A DNA stretch of 64,000 nt, from the NCBI RefSeq assembly GCF_003994485.1, contig NZ_RZNJ01000005.1, positions 186,001 through 250,000 on the forward strand, read 5' to 3'. How positions within the stretch are numbered: position 1 is the stretch's first letter; each line of letters begins with the position of its first letter. Both the position numbers and the translations under genes were made by a program. This document shows positions 15,908 to 23,820 of this stretch, in pieces. Source of the stretch: Arsenicitalea aurantiaca. Lineage in GTDB: Bacteria; Pseudomonadota; Alphaproteobacteria; Rhizobiales; Devosiaceae. A model generated the notes under the pieces. That model had not been told where the DNA came from, searched no databases, and saw nothing but the letters and a program-made list of their open reading frames with translations.

Positions 15908-16714
15908 ATGGCCGCGACATCGGAGAGCGGGCTGGAAAGCTGGCGGCTCGTGGGCTTTGGGCGGCGGATTCTCATGGGCGTCGCGCCCTTTGCGGCGATC
16001 GCCGCGGTGTGGCAGTTCGCGTCGCTGTTCTTCCCGGGCTACCTCTTTCCCTCGCTGGTGGACGTCTTCTGGCGATGCCTCGCCATCCTGACTGACTGGT
16101 CGGCGTTCTCCGATGTCCTCGCCACGGCCGGGCGTATCCTCGCGGGTCTGGCAGGCGCCTTCGTCTTCGGGTGCCTACTGGGCTTCCTCATCGTTCAGTC
16201 CCGGCTCGCGGACCGTTTCCTCTCGCCGGTGCTGATCTTCTTCCAGGGCATTCCGGCCCTGTCCTGGGTGGTTTTTGCCATCATCTGGTTCCATGGCGTC
16301 GAGTTCCGCATCCTCTTCATCATGGTGGTCACCACCCTTCCGGCGTTCACCTTCCAGGTCGTGGGCGCGCTGCGCGCCATGCCCAAGGATCTCCTGGAGA
16401 TGGTGATGAGCTTCCGCCCCTCGCGTCTCAAATTCTTCCGGATGATGGTGCTGCCATCGGTGCTGCCGGAGATCCTCACCGCCTGGAAAGTCAATCTGGG
16501 CAATGCTTCGCGCGTCGTCGTCGTCGCCGAACTCGTCGGCGCTTCGGGCGGGGTCGGCTATCAGCTTCTCCAGCAACAGCAGCTCTTCGACATGGCGGGC
16601 GCGCTCGCCTGGACCCTGCAGCTCGTGTTCTTCGTGCTGCTCTTTCAATGGGTACTGACCCTCATCGAGACCTTCGCCTTTCGCTATCGCGCCGTATCGG
16701 AGCGTGCACTATGA
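15908..16714 (+). CDS. ABC transporter permease, NitT/TauT type
   Basis: The 268-residue inner-membrane permease has about six spans. The binding-protein-dependent transport signature, where the ATPase docks, lies in ALRAMPKDLLEMVMSF and PSVLPEILTAWKVNLGNA. It begins two bases after the binding-protein stop and its own last codons overlap the ATPase start as ATGA, so the three genes form a tight operon. Confidence 0.9.
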   Translation: MAATSESGLESWRLVGFGRRILMGVAPFAAIAAVWQFASLFFPGYLFPSLVDVFWRCLAILTDWSAFSDVLATAGRILAGLAGAFVFGCLLGFLIVQSRLADRFLSPVLIFFQGIPALSWVVFAIIWFHGVEFRILFIMVVTTLPAFTFQVVGALRAMPKDLLEMVMSFRPSRLKFFRMMVLPSVLPEILTAWKVNLGNASRVVVVAELVGASGGVGYQLLQQQQLFDMAGALAWTLQLVFFVLLFQWVLTLIETFAFRYRAVSERAL

Positions 16715-17484
16715 CCAGCAAAGATCAGGCCTCCGCGCCCGAAATCCGCTTCGACCGGGTGTCGAAAGTCTTCGGCAGCCCCGACGCGCCCAGCGGTGTC
16801 TTCCGGGCGGTGGACGACCTCTCGCTCGACATCGGACGGGGCCAGCTGGTCGCGCTCCTGGGCAAGACCGGATGCGGCAAGTCCACCATGTTCAACATGA
16901 TCGCGGGACTGTCCGAGCCCTCCGAAGGCACCGTACTGGTGTCCGGGCAGAACCCCTTCCGCAATTTCGACTGGTTTCGGGGAAAGATCGCCATCGTGTT
17001 CCAGAACGATCGGCTGCTCCCTTGGCGGACGGCGATCCAGAACGTCGAGCTGGGGCTCGAAATGCTCGACATCCCGAAGGCCGAGCGGCGCGACACGGCA
17101 AAGCAATGGCTGTCCAAGCTCGGTCTGGCAGGGCATGAGGATGACTATCCTCACGCGCTTTCAGGCGGCATGCGACAGCGCGTCTCGATCGCGCGGGCGT
17201 TTGCGACGAATGCAGAACTGCTGCTCTGCGACGAACCATTTTCCGCACTTGACGAAATCACGGCCCAGAAGCTCAGGACCGAATTTGCCCGGCTCGTGCG
17301 CGAAAACGGCAAGACCGCCGTTTTTATCACCCACTCGATCAACGAGGCTTTCGACATCGGCGATCGCATCGTGGTGCTGAAGCGTCCGGCCCGGATCGCC
17401 CATGACATCGCCATGTCGGCAGACGTCGACCTCGAGGAGCGCGAAAAGATCAGGGAGACCATCCGGGCCTCCCTGTCACAATAA
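16711..17484 (+). CDS. ABC transporter ATP-binding protein, NitT/TauT type
   Basis: The 257-residue ATPase shows Walker A GKTGCGKST, the Q-loop VFQNDRLLPW (characteristic L-L-P-W of the NitT/TauT group), signature LSGGMRQRVSIARAF, Walker B LLLCDEPFSALD and the switch histidine in VFITHSINEA. The ATG at 16711 overlaps the permease stop. It is the last gene of the operon and ends three bases from the convergent YflT-like gene. Confidence 0.94.
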   Translation: MTSKDQASAPEIRFDRVSKVFGSPDAPSGVFRAVDDLSLDIGRGQLVALLGKTGCGKSTMFNMIAGLSEPSEGTVLVSGQNPFRNFDWFRGKIAIVFQNDRLLPWRTAIQNVELGLEMLDIPKAERRDTAKQWLSKLGLAGHEDDYPHALSGGMRQRVSIARAFATNAELLLCDEPFSALDEITAQKLRTEFARLVRENGKTAVFITHSINEAFDIGDRIVVLKRPARIAHDIAMSADVDLEEREKIRETIRASLSQ

Positions 17485-17487
17485 AGG

Positions 17488-18102
17488 CTAGCTGCGGCCG
17501 AGGCCGGGGAAAACGGGCGGGACGACGGCATAGCTCGCGCGATGCTCGCGCACCTCATCAGCCGTCAAGGGGTCGGTATCGTCGCTGAAACCGGCCCACC
17601 CGGTGTCTTCGAACGCGCTGCGGCGTTCGGAGATGTCGACATGCCCCGACTGCCGAAGGATGGCGGCGGCGGCGTCCACCTCGTCTTCGGAAACCCGTGC
17701 CGTCACCAGCGTGCCGCCACGCCTTATGCCCTCGGCATAGACATGCGCGTCGGCTTCGGAGATACCTGCCTCGGTCAGCGCGCCGACGATGCCGCCCGCT
17801 GCCCCGCCCACGGCGGCGCCCGCTGCGGCGCCGAGCAGGGTCGAGGCGAGCCAGCCACCCGCGACCACGGGTCCAATGCCGGGAATGGCCAGGGCGCCGA
17901 GCCCCGCCAGCAGCCCGCCGGCGCCGCCCAGTGCAGCACCGATGCCGGCGCCTCCGGCCGCTGCGTCGCCGACGTCGTGCTCGCCTTCGGCATTGTTGGA
18001 AACAAGGCTGATGTGATCGCTCGAAACGCCGGCTTCTTCGAGCGCGTGCACGGCATCGCGTGCCGCCTGATGGGTGTCGAACAGTCCACTGATTACGCGC
18101 AT
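17488..18102 (-). CDS. General stress protein (YflT-like) with glycine zipper
   Basis: The 204-residue product starts MRVISGLFDTHQAARDAV, the beta-alpha start typical of the YflT/general-stress 17M domain. It continues with a long Gly/Ala-rich hydrophobic stretch (about 45-115) of glycine-zipper type, then a second small domain with GGTLVTARVSEDEVDAAAAI. The C-terminal 45 residues are acidic with no known motif. Such proteins are stress-induced and probably membrane-associated; no activity is known. Confidence 0.8.
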   Translation of the reverse strand: MRVISGLFDTHQAARDAVHALEEAGVSSDHISLVSNNAEGEHDVGDAAAGGAGIGAALGGAGGLLAGLGALAIPGIGPVVAGGWLASTLLGAAAGAAVGGAAGGIVGALTEAGISEADAHVYAEGIRRGGTLVTARVSEDEVDAAAAILRQSGHVDISERRSAFEDTGWAGFSDDTDPLTADEVREHRASYAVVPPVFPGLGRS

Positions 18103-18171
18103 GTCGTCCTCCTCAAGGGTGTTCCCGATTGGAGGGGAAACGGAAGAGGCGGGCGCTCTGTTCCCGGCAGT

Positions 18172-19323
18172 CTAGCGGCGGGTTTTTGCCAGGGCTACGG
18201 CGTCCGTCAGCGCCATGGGACGGCCCAGATGGTAGCCCTGCGCGCGGCCCACCCCGAGCGCTCGAAGGGCCTCGAGCTCGCCCGGCGTCTCGACGCCCTC
18301 GGCGATGATGGCGCTCCGGGTTTCCCCTGCAAAGCCGATGAGCGCGGAGGCCATGGCGCGACGGGCCGGATCGGTATCGATATCCCGGGTGAGGCTGACG
18401 TCGAGCTTAATGAGGTCAGGCGCGAGCAGCAGGATATGCCGCAGGCTCGCATACCCCGCGCCCGCGTCGTCGACGGCGAGTTGCAGGCCGCGGGCCCGTA
18501 GCGGGCCCAGTTCCCGCGAGAGCGCGTCGTAATCGGCGACGTGCGCGTGTTCGGTGATTTCGAGTTCGATGCGCTCGGCCGGCGCGCCTGCAAGCAGTTC
18601 GGAGAGCGCGCCGGTCAGAATGGTCTCAGGGGAGACGTTGAGCGCGAGGCGCAGGTCCGGGGGGAGGGCCGGAAGGGCGCGCAGCGCGATGCGGATCGCG
18701 GCCATCTCCAGCTCGGGGCCCAAACCTACTTCCGCCGCTTCGGCGAACCAGAGGTCGGGCGTGCGCGCATCCTCGCCGCCAAAGCGCGACAGGCATTCAA
18801 AGCCGGTGAGGCGGTTCTCGGCCAGGGCGTAAATGGGCTGGTAGACCGTGCCGATGAGGCCGCGCGAAATGGCGCCGCGCACCCTCTCGATCTTCGTCGC
18901 GCGGCTGTCGGCGAGCTCGGATTCCCGCTCGATCTGCAGGGCCGTCAGGTCGGCGAAGGCCCTGAGCATCGCGAGGTCGCGATCATCGAGCCCGGGCTTT
19001 GGGGCATGGGAAATGCAGCAGAAGCTTCCATAGATCCGGCCGCTTGCGAGGCGAATCGGCACGCCCATATGCGCGCCGATCCGGAACTGAGATGTCTCGG
19101 GCAGCGCACGCGCCTCAGGGTGGCGCGCCGTATCGGTGATGAGTTCGGGAAGCGAGCCTTCGACGACGCGGATGCAATAGCCTTCGCTCAAGGGCATGGA
19201 CTGGCCGACCGCGATACGCGGCTCGTCGACACGGGTGTCGACATAGCGAAAATACCGGCGCCCCGCCGCAAACTCGCTGACGAAGGCGATATCCATGTCG
19301 AGATGGTCCCGGATGGCGCGCAA
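18172..19323 (-). CDS. GAF-EAL cyclic-di-GMP phosphodiesterase
   Basis: A 383-residue protein with an N-terminal GAF sensor (about 1-140) and a C-terminal EAL domain (about 150-383). The catalytic set looks intact: FECLSRF (Glu of the E-x-L motif), LNVSPETIL (Asn), LEITEH (Glu), DDAGAGYASL (two Asp), IKLD (Lys), AEGVETPGEL (Glu) and QGYHLGRP (Gln). There is no GGDEF partner domain. The start is probably TTG at 19323; the frame stays open upstream to 19489 without ATG or GTG, and the next ATG at 19296 would clip the GAF domain. Confidence 0.85.
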   Translation of the reverse strand: MRAIRDHLDMDIAFVSEFAAGRRYFRYVDTRVDEPRIAVGQSMPLSEGYCIRVVEGSLPELITDTARHPEARALPETSQFRIGAHMGVPIRLASGRIYGSFCCISHAPKPGLDDRDLAMLRAFADLTALQIERESELADSRATKIERVRGAISRGLIGTVYQPIYALAENRLTGFECLSRFGGEDARTPDLWFAEAAEVGLGPELEMAAIRIALRALPALPPDLRLALNVSPETILTGALSELLAGAPAERIELEITEHAHVADYDALSRELGPLRARGLQLAVDDAGAGYASLRHILLLAPDLIKLDVSLTRDIDTDPARRAMASALIGFAGETRSAIIAEGVETPGELEALRALGVGRAQGYHLGRPMALTDAVALAKTRR

Positions 19324-19511
19324 AGCGCTGCCAACGCCTGTGGTTAGGCGCTGGGCTCGACCTCGCCCATCTGCTCCTGGCTCAGACAGTGGGGCCCCCC
19401 GGCTGCGTGTCTGCTCAATCCATGATGTCCTATACGGATCACCGTTGGGACTGGCCGATAATCGGGCGAGATCGTCGCTGGATGGTTAATGCTTTGTGAA
19501 ATGACGGCGCG

Positions 19512-19934
19512 TCAGTGCTCGGCGCCGGCGTAGCGGCGCTCGGGGCGCTGTCCCGTCTCGCCAACCGACTTGACCCGTGCGTCGTAAAGTTCGCGCGCTT
19601 CGCGCACGGCTGCCTGATTGGTGTCCGCCCAGGTCCAGAGCGCGTCGATGGGCCGGGTGAGCGTGCGGCCGAGTTCGGTCAGCGCGTATTCGACCCGTGG
19701 CGGGATTTCGGGGTAGACGGTTCGGGTGACGAGCCCGTCGCGTTCGAGATTGCGCAGCGTGAGCGTCAGCATGCGCTGCGAGATACCCCCGATCGCATGG
19801 CGCAATTCGTTGAAGCGCAAGGTCCGGCCATTGAGCTGGCCGACGATCATGACGCTCCATTTGTCCCCGATGCGGTTGAGAATGTCGCCCATGGCGGTGC
19901 AGGTGTCGGTACGCTCGGGGGGATGGGACTTCAT
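19512..19934 (-). CDS. HxlR-family winged-helix transcriptional regulator
   Basis: The 140-residue protein has the HxlR core: MGDILNRIGDKWSVMIVGQL, FNELRHAIGGISQRMLTLTL, the wing LVTRTVYPEIPPRVEYALTE and a dimerisation helix. A cysteine at residue 12, just before the core, is at the position that is redox-active in some HxlR regulators. No divergent oxidoreductase gene is present; the next gene is a carboxypeptidase. GAGAGG precedes the start. Direct GTAACT repeats in its promoter suggest autoregulation. Confidence 0.9.
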   Translation of the reverse strand: MKSHPPERTDTCTAMGDILNRIGDKWSVMIVGQLNGRTLRFNELRHAIGGISQRMLTLTLRNLERDGLVTRTVYPEIPPRVEYALTELGRTLTRPIDALWTWADTNQAAVREARELYDARVKSVGETGQRPERRYAGAEH

Positions 19935-19948
19935 GGGGACCTCTCAAG

Positions 19949-19972
19949 AGTTACTGAGGCATACATAGTTAC
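19949..19972 (-). promoter_or_regulatory. Candidate HxlR operator: direct GTAACT repeats
   Basis: On the minus strand GTAACT occurs at 19967-19972 and again at 19949-19954, 18 bases apart, with TATGTAT between them. They lie 15-38 bases upstream of the HxlR start, overlapping the expected promoter. Autoregulatory binding is inferred. Confidence 0.4.
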
Positions 19973-20107
19973 CATCAGTGCCTGGGCGCAAGTGGCCGAA
20001 ACTCCACGGTCGCGTTCACAACACCGTAAGCTTCGGGACCCTGCGTTGAGCACGTGCGCATGCACTGTTAAGAGGGCTTTTCCTGCAGTCCCCGGGGAGA
20101 ATTGTCC

Positions 20108-21283
20108 TTGCTTCAGATCGTTCGGCGTTTCCTCGTCGCCATGGCCGCCAGCGTCCTGCTCTTCGTGCCGTTCCAGGTGGCGCAGGCCAATCCGATGCTG
20201 CTTGTCGATGCGGCCAACGGCCAGGTGCTGCATGCAGAAGACGCCGGGGTGCCTTGGCATCCGGCCTCGCTGACCAAGATGATGACCGCCTATGTCGCCT
20301 TCACAGCAGTGGCGCAGGGCCGGGTGAGCCTCGACACGCCGGTCGTTCTGTCGGCCAAGGCGGTGGCCCAGCCACCGAGCAAGTCGGGGCTTCCGGCCGA
20401 TTCGGCGCTGTCGCTCAAGGACGCGCTCTATCTGTTGCTGGTGAAGTCCGCCAACGACATCGCGGTTGCGATCGGAGAGACCGTTTCGGGGAGCGAGGCG
20501 GCCTTCGTCGGCGAGATGAACGCGACCGCGCAGACGCTCGGCATGTCCGCGAGCCGTTTCGTCAATCCCCACGGCCTGCACCATGCCGAGCAGGTGACGA
20601 CGGCGCGAGACATGGCCGTGCTCGCGCTCTATATCCGGCAGAATTTTCCACAATATCTCCCGATGTTCGGGACGGGCGAGGTCACGGTCGGCAATGTCCG
20701 GCACGAATCCCAGAATGCGTTGCTCAAGGCCTTCAACGGCACAACCGGCATGAAGACCGGCTATGTCTGTGCTTCGGGTCTCAACATCGTAGCCACCATC
20801 GAACGCCAGGGACGCTCGCTTCTCGCAGTGGTACTGGGCGGCTCGTCGGGCCGCGAGCGCAACGAGATGACGGCTGAGCTTTTCCTCAAGGGGCTGTCGG
20901 GCGCTACGCGTCCTACCGGCGAGCATATCGTCAACCTTGCGAACGCCGTAGGAACGGCACCCAGGAACATGCGTCCCCTGATCTGCGGCAAGGATGCGCA
21001 GGCCTATGTGGCCGAGCGCGAGCGTGCCTATCCGATGGGCCTGCCCGGTCAGCCCAGCTTCCTTATCGACGAGGTGGCGACGGCACGCTATGCCGCGACC
21101 GATCTGGGACGCGTCCGCAATGTGCCGCTGCCGCGCCCGCGCCCGGCATTCCTGCCGCAAATGCAGATGGCGGTTGCCTCGGGAGCCGGCATGGGGGCCG
21201 CTGCCCCCCGCAGCGAGCCGGCGGCTGGCCCGGTGCGAAGCGGGCTCGTAGCGCCTGTGCCTCGGCCACGATTGGTCCGGTAA
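20108..21283 (+). CDS. D-alanyl-D-alanine carboxypeptidase (class A low-molecular-weight PBP)
   Basis: About 391 residues with a signal peptide (positive IVRRF, then a hydrophobic core, cleavage near VAQA-NP). The three active-site motifs are intact: SLTK (Ser54, Lys57), SAN (114-116) and KTG (216-218). It trims pentapeptide stems in the periplasm. The C-terminal 80 residues are Pro/Arg/Ala-rich without a clear membrane anchor. No ATG fits; GGGGAG is eight bases before the TTG at 20108, favouring it over the TTG at 20102. Confidence 0.92.
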   Translation: MLQIVRRFLVAMAASVLLFVPFQVAQANPMLLVDAANGQVLHAEDAGVPWHPASLTKMMTAYVAFTAVAQGRVSLDTPVVLSAKAVAQPPSKSGLPADSALSLKDALYLLLVKSANDIAVAIGETVSGSEAAFVGEMNATAQTLGMSASRFVNPHGLHHAEQVTTARDMAVLALYIRQNFPQYLPMFGTGEVTVGNVRHESQNALLKAFNGTTGMKTGYVCASGLNIVATIERQGRSLLAVVLGGSSGRERNEMTAELFLKGLSGATRPTGEHIVNLANAVGTAPRNMRPLICGKDAQAYVAERERAYPMGLPGQPSFLIDEVATARYAATDLGRVRNVPLPRPRPAFLPQMQMAVASGAGMGAAAPRSEPAAGPVRSGLVAPVPRPRLVR

Positions 21284-21397
21284 CGTGGTATTGAAGTCTA
21301 ACCGCCGCTAATTTTTTGAGCAGGACATGTATCTTTTTCGCTTTTGAGTCGTTGTCGAAGCAAGGGGCAAGCAAGTTACCCAAAGTGAGACAGCGCT

Positions 21398-21835
21398 ATG
21401 AAAAAGATTTCCTCAATGATTGCGGCTGCCGCGATGGTGGCCACCACCTTCAGCGTGTCTGCGCTTCCCGCGCAGGCGCAGAATTTCTCGGTACAGATCG
21501 GCAGCGGTTACCAGCAGGACCGTGGTCATCGCGATCGCGGCCGGTTCGAGCGGCGCGGCAATTACGGCTATTACAATGGCCATCGCGGCTATCGTGATCG
21601 CCGGCCGGGTTACCGCCAGTACAATGGCTTCTGGTTTCCGCCTGCAGCGTTTGCATTCGGCGCCATCGTTGGCGGCATCATCGCAAGCCAGGCGGACCGC
21701 GGCGGCGTGAGCAATGCCAATTGGAACCGTCACGTGGCCTGGTGCTATGATCGGTACCGCTCGTATCGGGAATCGGACAACACCTTCCAGCCCTATAACG
21801 GGCCCCGGCAGGCTTGCCGTTCGCCCTACTATTGA
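21398..21835 (+). CDS. BA14K-family secreted protein
   Basis: The 145-residue product has a clear signal peptide ([20 protein letters not shown], cleavage after AQA). A Gly/Arg/Tyr-rich segment follows, then one hydrophobic stretch ([17 protein letters not shown]) and the BA14K C-terminal motif [19 protein letters not shown] with paired cysteines (WCYDRY and QACRSPY). BA14K proteins were first noted as a Brucella immunoreactive antigen; the molecular role is unknown. A strong terminator follows. Confidence 0.9.
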   Translation: MKKISSMIAAAAMVATTFSVSALPAQAQNFSVQIGSGYQQDRGHRDRGRFERRGNYGYYNGHRGYRDRRPGYRQYNGFWFPPAAFAFGAIVGGIIASQADRGGVSNANWNRHVAWCYDRYRSYRESDNTFQPYNGPRQACRSPYY

Positions 21836-21854
21836 GCGATCTCCCAAACCGTCG

Positions 21855-21885
21855 ACGGCCCCCTCACCGGGGGCCGTTTTCTTTT
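21855..21885 (+). terminator. Intrinsic terminator of the BA14K gene
   Basis: CGGCCCCC pairs with GGGGGCCG around a five-base loop and is followed by TTTTCTTTT. The loop contains the stop codon of the convergent TusA-like gene. Confidence 0.85.
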
Positions 21886-22127
21886 GCGCCACCCAGCGTG
21901 ATGGTGAAGATCATCGCGGCTTCCTCCTCACGGAGTTCGAAGGCATAGCCCTGTTGCCGGCAGAAGACCGGCAGGTCGATCCGCGCCATCGGATCGGTGG
22001 CCCGGACTTCGACGAGTGTGCCGGGCGGCAGCGTCGAGGCCGCTTTCTCGGTCTTCAGGACGGGGAGGGGACATTTGAGCCCCCTCGCATCGATGAGGTG
22101 GACCGAAGGAGTGGCGCTATTGGGCAA
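21864..22127 (-). CDS. TusA-like sulfurtransferase
   Basis: The product carries the TusA core VHLIDARGLKCPLPVLKTEKA, with the persulfide-forming cysteine in the CPxP motif, then GTLVEVRATDP and VFCRQQGYAFELREEE. TusA-family proteins relay sulfur for tRNA thiolation and cofactor synthesis. The start is unclear: TTG at 22127 gives 87 residues and overlaps the upstream CAP gene by 11 bases; ATG at 22151 gives 95. Neither has an obvious ribosome binding site, so translation may be coupled to the CAP gene. Confidence 0.85.
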   Translation of the reverse strand: MPNSATPSVHLIDARGLKCPLPVLKTEKAASTLPPGTLVEVRATDPMARIDLPVFCRQQGYAFELREEEAAMIFTITLGGAKENGPR

Positions 22128-22602
22128 GCAGGAGCACCCAATGGACGCCATAGGCGGAGTTCGGATTGGCCGCAACGGCAAGCCCTGCGCGCGTCGCCCG
22201 TCCATCAAGAAGGACCCGCGCATCCTCGGGGCTGTTGCGCCAGCCCGAGAAGGTGTTGGCGAAATTGCCGTAGCCGGCGCTGAGGCGCATTGCAACGACC
22301 CCGGGAGGGGTGCGGGGCGCGTTGCCGGTCTGGGCGTATTGGGTGGCCAGTTGCTGGGCGCTGCCGTCGAGGCCGGTATCTGCAGCGAGCGGCGCGATGC
22401 CTGCCGTCGCGCGGTACTGGTTGATGAGCCCAAGTGCCTGCGCCCGGTCGAGGCGGGCGCCCGGAACATCCATGTTCGCCACAAGCCCGGGGGCAAGCCC
22501 ACCGCCACCGCCGCCGCCACCCATGGAGCAGGCGGCCAAAGCCGCCGCGACGAGCAGGGCCGCGCCGATGCGGGCAGGGGCAGAGAAGAGGGATAGTGTC
22601 AT
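22117..22602 (-). CDS. CAP-domain (SCP/PR1-like) lipoprotein
   Basis: About 161 residues. A lipoprotein signal ends in LAACSMGGGG, with the lipid-modified cysteine in the LAAC lipobox, followed by a glycine run. The CAP domain then begins with ALGLINQYRATAGIAPL and includes an LDGSAQQLATQYAQ helix and YGNFANTFSGWRNSPE. Bacterial CAP proteins are extracytoplasmic; their biochemical role is mostly unknown. The start at 22602 fits the lipobox and is preceded by AAGGA; the frame is open for 32 more codons. Confidence 0.85.
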   Translation of the reverse strand: MTLSLFSAPARIGAALLVAAALAACSMGGGGGGGGLAPGLVANMDVPGARLDRAQALGLINQYRATAGIAPLAADTGLDGSAQQLATQYAQTGNAPRTPPGVVAMRLSAGYGNFANTFSGWRNSPEDARVLLDGRATRAGLAVAANPNSAYGVHWVLLLAQ

Positions 22603-22789
22603 GAGGAGGCTGTCCTTGATGGCGATCGAGGGGGAAATATCGCGGCCGCGGCACAATATTCGGTTAAGGCGCGAGGTCTTCGGGACCTCCTCCATCACGC
22701 CCGTGGCGATTTGATGTTCGATGTGGCATGAACGCCCACGTTCAAGTTCCGGTTTTCTTCGGAGACGGGTTTTGCTAAGCCGATGCTGT

Positions 22790-22866
22790 GGTCCCGTAGC
22801 TCAGCAGGATAGAGCACAGGATTCCTAATCCTGGGGTCACGCGTTCGAATCGCGTCGGGATCACCA
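22790..22866 (+). tRNA. tRNA-Arg (anticodon CCT)
   Basis: Acceptor GGTCCCG pairs with CGGGATC (one G-T), the D arm contains AGCTCAGCAGGATAGAGC, the anticodon stem CAGGA/TCCTG encloses TTCCTAA giving anticodon CCT (AGG codon), and the T arm is ACGCG-TTCGAAT-CGCGT. The CCA end is encoded. Length is 77 nt. Confidence 0.97.
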
Positions 22867-22953
22867 CTTCTCACCAATCTGGGCAGCTGCTGCTGTGCCC
22901 CATCGGCCACAGCTCGAGCGTCGTTGCGGGCAGGCGGATGAATTTCGCCGCAA

Positions 22954-23820
22954 TTGCGTGCAGGGTGGGACCGTTGCAGAGCGGGGCCACTATTGCTTGT
23001 CAAAGTCATTGCCAGAATTGCTTCAGGCGTCGCTGTCTCCCTCGGAGTATCTGTGCTGATCACCGGCACGGCTCTTGGGGCACAGTGTCCGGAGCTCGAG
23101 CCGGGTCCGTCGGGCGTCGTCGTTGAAGTCACCGACGGGGACACCATCGTGCTCGAGAGCGGGCTCGTGGTCCGCATGATCGGCACGCAAGCGCCCAAGC
23201 TCCCGCTCGGCCGGGATGGCTTCGAGGCCTGGCCGTTGGCCGATGACGCCAAGGCAGAGCTCGAAGATATGGTGCTCGGCCAAACCGTGCAGCTGGGCTA
23301 TGGCGGAGCGCGCGTGGACCGGTACGATCGGGCGTTGGCGCATGTGTTTCTGGATGGCCTCGACGGGCTCTGGGCGCAGGGGCACATGGTCGGGACGGGG
23401 CTCGCGCGCGTCTACTCCTTCCCCGACAACCGGGCCTGTCTTGCCTCGCTGCTCGCTGCCGAAGCGCAGGCCCGGCGGGACGGGCTTGGCATCTGGACCG
23501 ATCCCTATTACAGGGTGCGAGCGGCCGAGCCGCCTGCCGCACTTGCCGAACGCATCGGGCATTATGAACTCGTCGAAGGACGGGTGCTGCTGGCCGATCG
23601 CGTCGGGAGCCGGGTGTTCCTCAACTTCGGACGCTACTGGAAAGAAGACTTCACGGCGGTGATCGAGGCGAAAGCCTTAACGCTTTTTAACGATACTGGG
23701 CTCGATCCGCTGGCGCTCGAAGGGGCGCTGGTGCGCATCAGAGGATGGGTGGACGATCGGGATGGTCCACGCATCGAAGTGACCCATCCCGAGCAGATCG
23801 AGGTCTTGGCCAACCGATGA
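22954..23820 (+). CDS. Thermonuclease (SNase-like) family secreted protein
   Basis: Up to 288 residues with a signal peptide around VIARIASGVAVSLGVSVL. The nuclease-like core reads VVVEVTDGDTIVLESGLVVR, then GYGGARVDRYDRALAHVFL, LVGTGLARV-type and QARRDGLGIWTDPYYR segments, which is the Staphylococcus nuclease order. The C-terminal 90 residues (from YELVEGRVLLADRVG) resemble an OB-fold add-on. The start is uncertain: TTG at 22954 or TTG at 22993, which would put the signal peptide at the very N-terminus. The stop overlaps the next ATG. Confidence 0.8.
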   Translation: MRAGWDRCRAGPLLLVKVIARIASGVAVSLGVSVLITGTALGAQCPELEPGPSGVVVEVTDGDTIVLESGLVVRMIGTQAPKLPLGRDGFEAWPLADDAKAELEDMVLGQTVQLGYGGARVDRYDRALAHVFLDGLDGLWAQGHMVGTGLARVYSFPDNRACLASLLAAEAQARRDGLGIWTDPYYRVRAAEPPAALAERIGHYELVEGRVLLADRVGSRVFLNFGRYWKEDFTAVIEAKALTLFNDTGLDPLALEGALVRIRGWVDDRDGPRIEVTHPEQIEVLANR

